A stretch of DNA of 64,000 nucleotides from Bimuria novae-zelandiae CBS 107.79. Lineage: Eukaryota; Ascomycota; Dothideomycetes; Pleosporales; Didymosphaeriaceae. Shown piece by piece: positions 50,570-59,567 of this stretch; the stretch's first letter is position 1, and every line of letters starts with the position of its first letter. Location: the NCBI GenBank assembly GCA_010015655.1, contig ML976676.1, positions 628,344 to 692,343 of the forward strand. Reading direction: 5' to 3'. A model generated the notes under the pieces. That model was not told the DNA's origin. It saw only the letters and a list, made by a program, of their open reading frames with translations, and made no database searches. The position numbers were made by a program, and so were the translations under genes.

Positions 50570-50950
50570 CTGATTAGTGGTTGCTACACCACAGATTGGC
50601 AAGATATACTGTGTACAGGGAATCTCAGCGCACGTTTCAGGCTAAGTATTCTGGCGATAGAAGCGGTTAGCGCATGCCTCCTCCCCTACCAAGGCCCAGG
50701 ATACAGCATCGCTAGTGCGAAGTACAGGTACGACAAGCTCACTGCTATCCTGTATCAGGATCAGCGGCGCCTCGTATTTAAAGGATCTCTCCGCCTGGAT
50801 TGTCCTTACTAAGGCTTAGTTCGGAAGGAGATTTGCGTCAACCACGCTAACTCTTGTTAAATTACACTAATTACAGGCCTACATCTAAAACGCCATTATA
50901 AAGTACACCCAAACAAAGGATCGCTCGTGGTACCTAGACAAGATAATTTA
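50570..50950 (+). other. E3 primer site and little-mutated leader/gag start
   Basis: Normal-composition leader. An open frame crosses the LTR/leader border (50540-50812) and includes SARFRLSILAIEAVSACLLP and KYRYDKLTAILYQDQRRLVF. It could be a gag N-terminus, but nearly the same sequence in E2 (reverse, 46993-47368) is the only support. Opposite 50946-50950 is the empty target of the E2-nested copia. Confidence 0.5.
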
Positions 50951-53303
50951 TAAGGACTAGTACGCTAATTAAGATTTTAACATCGCTAACGCCACCGTTA
51001 ATATAGACAAACTTAATACTATAGTTATTAACTAGATAATACAGGTGGAAGAAGATAACATATTCGACCTGTTTTTACTACTTAAGTTTAAGGAGTATTT
51101 CGAGAATTTTACCCGTAATCTCTTTAACAGCATTAATAAGTGCATCTAAAAAGTACTTAAAGAGCTCTTTCGCCAGCAAGGCATCTATATTAAGTAAGGT
51201 AATAGTAATAATCTCCCTAACTAATTTATAGAACTCCTTACATTAACCGCTGTCCTAAAATGGCCCGCCAAATATCTTAAGCTTATAAGGCTTTGCGAAG
51301 GCTTTAAGTGCCACCAGATCGTAGATAATAAAGAATAACAGCGGCAGCAGCGAGCTCCGCTAGGTAGAGAATTATTATTATTATTATAATCTAGATTTAC
51401 GCCTGTGCAGAACAACTCTTATTTGCTTACTAACCTCGCTAAGTTATACACGCCGGAGTAGAAGTATTTAGGTGATAAATACAACATCCTTAAGACGAAG
51501 ATTAAGGTGTTTAATAACCTCTACACCAAGATTGGGATTAATAAGGATAAGTAGTATAAAATAGTACTCTCTATTATGCTTACTAGCCGAGCGCTTTAGT
51601 ATTACTACAATTATATTACTCCCCAGGCGCTTACGCTTACTTATAATATAATGCTTAATAAGCTGCGCACGTACTTTAACACTACACAAGCTTACTAGAT
51701 GTACCTCCAGGAGTGGCATAGCACTACGCTTAAGAGCGTTATAACTACTAACCCTAAGAAAGACCCTATAGAGTGTCTTAAAATAGTTATTAGTAAGATG
51801 AACATGCTCTATCAGGCACTATTACAGGACTAGGGTAAAAGCTATAATTAGTATTTACTTACGTAATAGCTCCTCAGCGCATGTTATAGCATTAAAGTAA
51901 CTACTATAGCTTGCTTAAAGCTAGTAACTATATTTAAAGGTGTCGCTGTAGATCTCCGCAACGTAGTTAGCATGTGGTTAAGCTATTATTCTAATAGCTA
52001 GTTTCTATTACGAGATGCAGATAAGCAGTATTACACTAATTGCCGCTATATCCGTAATAATTAATAAGCTACAGGATTATTAGATAATAACTACTATAGT
52101 TACTACTATTAAGGTTAAGGCGGATCGCGCGGCAATCGATTTAACAATAATAATTATTAGTTAAACTACTTAGGCAATCGCTATAATAAGACATGCTTTA
52201 TCTATAAGTAGCCTAAGTACTAATTAACTTAACACTTAAAGAAGGAGCGTATAGAGCATCGCCAACGCTATAACTAATACGCTTAAGATAATCCTAATGC
52301 CCTAAGCTATAAAGTGTTTCTCGCTAGCCATGAAGGCATAAAGCTTAAAGACAGCGACGGTAGCGACAATAATGCCAGTAATAATAATATTAAAGTATAT
52401 TTTACTAACTAAGTCTACTTAACTACATCCTGCGGCAAGATTAACGGCGACGCTATTATTTCTAGCCTTAATAACGCTGCCGTACTTTATATAATTATAG
52501 GCAATAATCCTTATATCTCTAGCAAAGTAAATAAAGATACTTAACTCTTCTTATTTAATTCACGCTACGGCGTAGATATCTTTTAAGGTATTATGCCTGA
52601 CACTAGTGCAGCCGGTGTCTTAACTACTAGTAAGACATAAGTAAAGGCGCTGCAGCTTATCTAACTATCTATAGTTATTAATAAGTCTACTACAGGACGT
52701 TGTCGAATCCGATTTAGAGATAATTTAGAGTATTTCTCCCTTAGCGACGTCAATGTCAGCACGCTATTTGGTACAATTACCTTTATAGTAATACTAACTA
52801 ACACACCATTTCTGCTCTACTTAAATAATATGGATTATCATAGTATCTTCTTTAACAATATCGATAATATGCTCGTTCAAGGTGGCAAAGAATTCCCAAT
52901 TGTCCGTAAATGGGGACATCTATGGCTCCTGCTTAATAAACAAGAGACTATTATTTACTACTTAACTAAGACTAAGCTGCGCCAGCTTTACTAACGCTTT
53001 AGCCATCCTACTACTAGACGACTGCACAAGATCCTTAGCAAAGTAGGCTATAAAGATATTAATAAGAATATTATTAATCGCATTAATAAGTACTGTTACT
53101 AGTGTTAAATCTATAGCAAAGCACCTGGCCGTTTCCGCTTTACTATTCGCGATAATATAGACTTTAACTTATGTGTTATTATTAATATGATGTATATTAA
53201 TCAGAAACTAGTGCTCTACGCAGTTAATAAAGCCATAGCTTTTTAAGCTACTCGATTCATGCTAAACATCTAGGCAAACACTACTTGGGATCTCCTTCGC
53301 GCC

Positions 53304-53723
53304 ATGTGGATCGACATGTACGTTAGTTCTCCTAACGTTATTAAGACAGATGCTGGCAAGAACTTTATTACTAATAAGTTTATTAATAACGCCACGTTAC
53401 TTACAATCGAGGTTAAGGAAGTCCTAGTGGAGGCATATTATTTAATTAGCAAGGTTAAGTGTTATTATGCTCCTATCCGCCGTGCTTATAGGGTAATCTT
53501 TACAGACGTTAGACGCATAACCGCTCCAGAACATATCTTGCAGATGGCTATCAAGGCTATTAATAACACCGCAGGTCCTAACAGACTTATCCTAACTCTT
53601 CTTGTCTTTGGAGCATATCCTCGCCTATTAAAGAAATTACTACTATCGCTATCTATTACTGCCCGCGGCGCTATAGTGCGTAAAGCAATAGCTAAAGTGC
53701 GCAAGATTAAGGCAAAGCGCTAA
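53304..53723 (+). pseudogene. E3 integrase core fragment
   Basis: 139 open codons matching the E2 copy at nearly every position: MWIDMYVSSPNVIKTDAGKN (catalytic Asp kept), SKVKCYYAPIRRAYRVI (catalytic Glu replaced by Lys), TAPEHILQMAIKAINNTAGP, then LLVFGAYPRLLKK and AVRKAIAKVRKIKAKR-like basic tail. The shared Glu-to-Lys may have arisen independently by RIP at the same site or been present in a common source copy. Confidence 0.85.
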
Positions 53724-53918
53724 GTTAATAAGGCTCTTACAACTCGCAATAGTCCTAATATAACTAATATCTTACTATTACCTATCCTAAGCAGCGTTAA
53801 GGTCTGGCGGGAGAACTATGGATAGTCTAGCCTGTATTAGATAATCGCCCTCCACGTTAACAAGTAATCCGTAGTTATTAAAATTAATAATAAATAAGTT
53901 ACCTTTTGCATCACCGTA

Positions 53919-54113
53919 GTGCGCCTGTATTATACAGACGATACGACTATTATTACCCCTCCCGTAGAGGACGAGGACAACGGTGGCTTTAACGATAATT
54001 TTACTCCTATTATAGAGGAGCCCGCGCCTAAGCTTAAGCGCGGTAGGCTAAAAGGCTTAAGGAATAAGCTAAAATCTAATAAAGTTATAACTGCTATAGT
54101 TAACCTTAATTAA
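53919..54113 (+). pseudogene. E3 post-integrase linker with AT-hook-like motif
   Basis: 64 open codons: acidic PPVEDEDNGGFNDNF, then EEPAPKLKRGRLKGLRNKLK. The GR-x-KG core resembles an AT-hook (RGRPKGS). Counterparts exist in E2 (38281-38475) and the 2.5-8.6 kb copia (about 4565-4610). Confidence 0.65.
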
Positions 54114-55904
54114 CGTGAGCGTGATAATCTTGTCCTGGCTAAGAAGCTACGAGTAGTCGGCAAGATTATAATACTAGGGTAACTATTTAAAGCATCTATA
54201 AAGGCAGAGATTAACGCCCTTATAATATAAGGTATCTTTTGCTTTAAGAAGTATAGTCTTTACTGTTATAATAAGGTCTACATCTTTAAGTTACGCATTA
54301 TTAATAAAGTTAAGGGTAAGACTACTAATCGCCTATATAAAAAGTCCTGTCTTATTATCTAAGGATACGCTAATAACAATAAGAAGCTTGTCCTAACATA
54401 GTCTCTCACTATCTAGCGTGTAAGCCAGCGTGTGATTATCGCTCTAGCGCCATTACTGTTGAAGCTAGGCATGTATCTCTGGCTCCGTGACATTACTCAG
54501 GCCTATACGCAATCGGATGATCCACTCTAGTGTACTATTATAGCTAACATACCAACCTAACTTAAGGAAAGTTATCTAATAAACATAGTTATAGTTATTA
54601 TTAAGCCACTATACGGCATTGCTGAAGCAGGTGCCTATTAGTGGTTAACGTATAATAAACACTACACTAAGACTCTCTACATAGTGACATCTACTTATAA
54701 TCTATGCCTACTTATTAGCAAGGCTAGTAGCAAGTGCTTTAGCATTATTAGCATGTAAACTAACGACACGCTTAGTCTGTCTAATAAAGCTTTTATAGAC
54801 TTTAAGGACTAAGAGCTACATTTTAAGGCTAAGCCTAAGTAGTTTCTTTTACTAGACGCGTAAATTAACTTTAATAGCTGCATTATTAAGCTTAATAATA
54901 ATAATTACGCTATTACTCTGCGCCAGAAGAAGTAAGGCAAGAAGCTAGAAATAGCTAATAATAAGTAATTATATATTTAATAGCGCGCTCGAGGTGCTTA
55001 TATTACAATAATCTATTAACTAGAGGCGAGCTTCGACCTCGCCGCTACAGCCTAAGCGAGTGAGCCTATAAAAGAAGAAATTATTAGATTAAATAAGCGC
55101 ATTATCTAGTAGAAGGAGAATATCACTCGCGGCCTTAACTTTATCCTACTAGACTTAAGCAACTTAAAGCTGTACGCCTTTATTAACATATTATTTACTA
55201 ATAATAAAGATATGTTATTATAAATAGGCTTTGTAATCACGCTTAGTAATAAGACTAAAGATAGCGATCGTAACTTTAAGTTTAAGGGTAATATTGTCTA
55301 CTAGTTATCTATTAAGTGTAAGCGCGTTACTCGCAGCGTTCTTGCATCTAAGATTTACGCAATAGCTTATAGAGTTGACATTATAATTATAATTAGTAGT
55401 ATAATTAACATAATTATGTAGCGACTTAACCTCCCTAATGTCCCTATCGTCGTGTGCACTAACTCACGCTCCTTATATAATTGCCTTGTTAAGCTTGGCA
55501 CTACTAAGGAGAAGCGCCTTATAATTAATATTATAGCTCTGCGTAAGGCCTATAAGCGCAATAATCTTATAGACATCCGCTAGATCGATAGACGTGACAA
55601 TCCAGTAGACTTAATAACTAAGGCTAGCTCTAACTCAGCTATAGAGCATTTTATTAACTATAACTAGCTTAAGCTTCGCGTGCAAGGCTGGGTTAATCGC
55701 GCTAAAGTTAATACCCTAAAGTATAATTATAATAGTAAGAAGTAGTAAGTCTGCAAAAGGAGCAGCGAGATAGGCACTAAGAGGACGCGCACCGGCGCTA
55801 GTCCGGTTAGAAAACTAGTAACTGTTACAGATTGTGTTTTATTGCAGATTTGAGCGTTCTGGGCTGAACTGGCCACATGTAGCATAAAAGAAAAAGATAG
55901 CCAG

Positions 55905-56201
55905 TGTTGGTATCAAACCTACGCAACACTGCTACGGCTTTCACCGCTATGTAGTTTGCCTATGGTTTCAAACCTACGTAACACTGCTACGGCTTTCACC
56001 GCCATGCAGTTTGCCTGCGGCTTGTTGCGCAGTTTGCCTGTGGTTTGTTGCGCTAGTCCTGATCGGGCTAGCAGGGAACAAACCACGCTTGATAAATACC
56101 TCTCACAGCAGCCCACCACAATAGATCTGCAATCAAGAATCAAATCAGTACCACATCGTTGCAACGAAGTCTTGATCCAACAGCCTATTGCCGTATCAAC
56201 A
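55905..56201 (+). repeat. 3' LTR of E3
   Basis: 297 bp, TGTTGGTATC to GTATCAACA, with the 55-bp unit duplicated (55911-55965, 55966-56020). Two open frames on opposite strands here (55919-56164, 55956-56213) are LTR sequence. Confidence 0.9.
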
Positions 56202-56206
56202 AAAGT

Positions 56207-56433
56207 ATATTAGATATAGATCCGCGAGCAAGTTAAAGCGAGGAATATTAATATTACTTAAATAAGAACTACAAATATACTTATAAATAGACTAATAAAG
56301 TCTCTTTTTAATAGTAGTAAGCATTAGCAATTCTTAAAGTAACTAAAAATAATAAATATTTACTATAAGTTATTGGTTTAGAAAATAAGTTTATTATATT
56401 TATTATTATATAATAAAGTACTTCTTAGGGAGG
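56207..56433 (+). pseudogene. Copia RNase H C-terminal remnant
   Basis: Reading + from the AAAGT duplication gives IREQVKARNINI, then TNILINRLIKSLFNSSKHQQ with one or two stops. This fits the copia/RNase H tail (REQV...GNI...ADGLTKPL). A purine-rich GGGAGG precedes the LTR at 56434. Confidence 0.55.
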
Positions 56434-56616
56434 TGTCCTAGAGGCCCCCTATTTACTTATTTTATATTATTCTACTTAATAGCACTCCGCTACCTTTATA
56501 CTATAAAAGATATATTAGAGTAAAATATAATATTATATATTATAACTAACCTAATATAGACTAGTTATTAATTACGATTCTGCTACTTAAGCGGTTTCTT
56601 TGTTTAGCTTGTTACA
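56434..56616 (+). repeat. 3' LTR marking the transposon/genic boundary
   Basis: Begins TGTCCTAGAGGCCCC after a purine tract and ends TTGTTACA, about 183 bp, AT-rich. No partner LTR seen, so the ends are inferred from TG...CA and the upstream polypurine tract. Right after it base composition changes to genic. Confidence 0.5.
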
Positions 56617-56753
56617 ATTAACTCGGTCTCTTATTCCTACATGCCACCCTTCTTATCCCTTACAGATAGCTACCTGACTTCCTTGGAGAAACCCCAGTTT
56701 AGGACAAGACAAACGCACATATATATCAAGAACAAATTGAGATTCTAATTCGT

Positions 56754-59003
56754 CTAGATTCTGCCTCTTTCGAGGAACTTCTTGGGAACATCGACGGTTT
56801 TCGCGCGCAAGAACTCGATCGCATTCTTCCCCAGTGTATCAAACTTGTAGCACTGGCTGTACCCACTGCACCATGTGTCAGCTTTCAACGAAATTTCGGA
56901 AAAGAAAAACCAGGAGCTTACCCGTCGAGGTGATCGTGGAGCAGGAAATGGATTGCTCGGATGCCAGGGATCTCAAAGCGATCGATAGGATTCCCAGTGT
57001 ATTCCTGCGGACCCAGTAACTCCTTAATACGGTCAACGGTCAAGAAGCTCTGCAACCACTGGTACTCATCGTCATGACGGGCAATGAAGCCAATGTTGCA
57101 GTCGCTGGCTTTGTCGCCACTCTATCGCACATGTCAGCTATTTTCGGACGGGCTTACAGAACGTTCAAGGCTTACTCTTCCAGCTACGATGTAGCCTAGA
57201 GGCGCACGCACCGTCTCGCCAAAAGAATCGAGAGGTGCAGGGTTACTGGTCTCGTACGATTGCTGCTGCCTTGGATACTCTCTCGTGGCGGTTGGCAGAG
57301 GCAACTCTCGAACTTTCTGCGAACCAAACATGTTGTGCACCTTCACATCTAGTTCGGACTGCGGCATTAGAGACACCCAGTACTCGTAGAAGGGCTTCGG
57401 AGCCACCTGGCGAAGATCGTTGCTAAGAGAAGCCCCCTAAACTAACATTCAGTACACAACGAAAGCCCTTTGAAAACGAAGCATTCGTACCGGTGCACTT
57501 TGTAAAAATGTCTCGAGCACCCATCGATTGAATCCATTCGGCGCATCTGGACGCAGTAGCTCTGGATCTCGCGTCTGTGCAAAGATGCGCAAATCGACTG
57601 TGGCGAAGTCCTGTGTTGGTGCGCCATCGCATATCGACGAGCCCATTTGCTGGAATTTGAGCTTCGTAAACCGAGAGATGTCGTCGCCGATGGTATATAA
57701 GATCTGGTCTTTTGTGATTTGGATTTTCTCTTCGATGTCGAGACCACACAGCCAAATATGCCATTCGGCCTGAAAACCTCCGGGCAGTGTGATTCCGACT
57801 TTTGTTGTTGGTGGTGGCGGAAGACCTTTGATGCCAGTTACGCGGACGAGCTCATCGCCAATTTGTTCCATTTTGATACCTGTGAGATCGGCGACGACGT
57901 CACAGTTGTAGTAAAGCCTAATGCGAGGGTAAGCAACGAGGGACACCAGGTGGAGTGGTAGTTATTACGGTCCCTGGATCTCGTAAAGGAGTTGTGATGC
58001 GCATGACCGCACAGTAACGCAACCGCCAGTGTTCTTCTCTTTTGCGATGTTGAAGTTGCCGTCTGCCTCGATCTCAGCTATGGGAAATCCCATATTGACA
58101 TGCTTTCCGGTCTGCGGGGGCGTCAGTCCCTTAGTCTGCTAATGCCTGATATAAGGCGGCCCAAACAGCTTTTGCTTACTTTGATGAGGTCTTTGAACTC
58201 GGAGTAAAATCCACCAGTCACGTATGAACCACATTCGATCAGATGCCCAGCAATGAGTGCACCCGCGAGCTCATCGAGCTGATCATTCTTCCATTCGTGC
58301 CACCATCTGGATGTCTGTTAGCATGTACTGTATCTTGTAGCTACCGGCATACTCACGCTGCAACGCCTATTACAGGCGCTGCATCAGCAACGCGACCACA
58401 GATCACGATATCAGCTCCGTCTCGGAATGCCTCCGCAATGCAAAGTCCGCCAAGATAGGCTTGTGCGCAGATTGGTTCAGCTCCAAACTCTTCCAAAGCC
58501 TTTCCATGCATCAAACTTTCAAACTTCTCTCCCTTCTGGATGAGCTTCCGCACCTGCGGCGTCGCATCGTCACCAGATATCCAAGACACTTTCAGGTGCC
58601 CAGCGCCGCGTTCCTCCAATGTTTGCAGGACAACTTCCGTCAGCAGCTCCGTATCACTTGCGCCCGCATTGACGCACATTTTCGTCCCGTTCTTCACCAA
58701 GTTGTCGATAGAAGGCTCAAAGCACTGCAAAAACGTCTCGGCGTACATGGCGGTCTTCTTGCGCTCTTCCAGACTCTGCTGTTTTGCATCTCCATCCGCT
58801 TGTCGCTTGTTAGAGGTCTCGGCTTGCCGCTTCGCTTTCCCTGTGCCGTGGACCACCATTGTCATCTCTGCTAGCCAGTCTCCTATCACGGCGTCGACTT
58901 CGGGGTCGCCGGCCATCCTCGCCAGCGCGAGATACCGATCTGTGAAACCGCCAGAGCATCCGGCGATGCGGACTGGTCGCTTTTGATTCGTGGCTGAGGG
59001 CAT
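56754..59003 (-). CDS. AtuA-like (DUF1446) protein, 7 exons, 638 aa
   Basis: Exons on the minus strand: 59003-58357, 58306-58180, 58111-57969, 57917-57491, 57436-57176, 57121-56922, 56865-56754; total 1917 nt, exactly 639 codons with TAG stop, and all phases join. All six introns (50, 68, 51, 54, 54, 56 bp) are GT-AG. N-terminus VRIAGCSGGFTDRYLALARM and GDWLAEMTM, middle WWHEWKNDQLDELAGALIAG with HLIECGSYVTGG, FPIAEI, QGPLYYNCDVVADLTGI, then RPDAPNGFNRWV, and C-terminal RSGDKASDCNIGFIARHD and DTLGKNAIEFLRA. These match the DUF1446/AtuA family, including its C-terminal domain. Bacterial AtuA belongs to acyclic terpene utilisation; the fungal role is unknown. Residues 54-84 are a charged, low-complexity insertion. 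Start at 59003 chosen (MPSATNQKRP); an in-frame ATG at 59024 would add seven residues. No stops or mutated motifs, so it looks functional. No signal peptide; probably cytosolic. Confidence 0.9.
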
Positions 59004-59567
59004 GATGGACAGTTTTATCAACACAACGAGGAGAAAAAATCAATTGACAATTTTTAGCACAAGTGCAATTGGGTTCTTATAGCTTCAGATACCTATCGGT
59101 CACGAGTCAAAACATCGCGGCGGAACTGGTCGACTGACTAGAGCGAATTGTTGGATGCGGGGTTCTCGCGATCGTGAGTCCTGCAGCCGCGTGGATATCG
59201 ATTTCCGCTTGTCAGACTGCATCTTCTTTGCGCACTGTAGCGGAACATTTTGCTGTGAACAGTTATGTTAACAAAATTGAGAATACCCGATGTTGGACTC
59301 CTGGTTCCAAATGGCATGGCAATTGATGCGACTGGTCGTCTTGCGATGTCGATTCACAACCGCTCCGCGATCTCACCGCGACAGCAAAAAGCACCGTTGA
59401 GAAGCGCCAAAAGGCATTTGTGCTAGCAGGAAGTACGAAATTGCTTCGTGTAGATATAGAATTCCACGCAATGGTGTCCTTCTCGTGGTACATGTCGTCA
59501 ATTAGGCCTTGTAGGGGGCATGCACTTGGTTTGCGGAACTAGCGTCCATAAAGGGAAATCACTAGGC
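59004..59567. other. Intergenic region upstream of the AtuA-like gene
   Basis: Normal composition. It should contain the AtuA-like promoter (reading leftwards) and the 3' flank of the pseudogene to the right. An open frame at 59263-59493 (minus, 76 codons) has no recognisable motif and no sign of being a gene. Confidence 0.5.

Larger units (their letters stand above)
50273..56201 (+). mobile_element. Ty1/copia element E3 (plus), sister of E2
   Basis: 5929 bp between perfect AAAGT duplications. Order on +: 5' LTR, primer site CTGATTAGTGGTTGC (50570-50584), leader, gag (about 50.9-52.25 kb) with a zinc knuckle beginning CFICK near 52195, protease MPDTSAAGV (52593-52620; DTG expected), pre-integrase (SHPTTRRLHKIL), integrase (53304-53723), AT-hook-like linker, RT with M-stop-TND at 54753-54767, RNase H, polypurine tract AAAAGAAAAAG, 3' LTR. 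Very similar to E2 in inverted orientation. Inactivated by stops and G-to-A changes at catalytic codons. Confidence 0.92.

Noticed and set aside
58461..58986. Two long + strand open frames (137 and 148 codons)
   Set aside because: Antisense shadows of exon 1 of the AtuA-like gene, whose protein motifs are clear.
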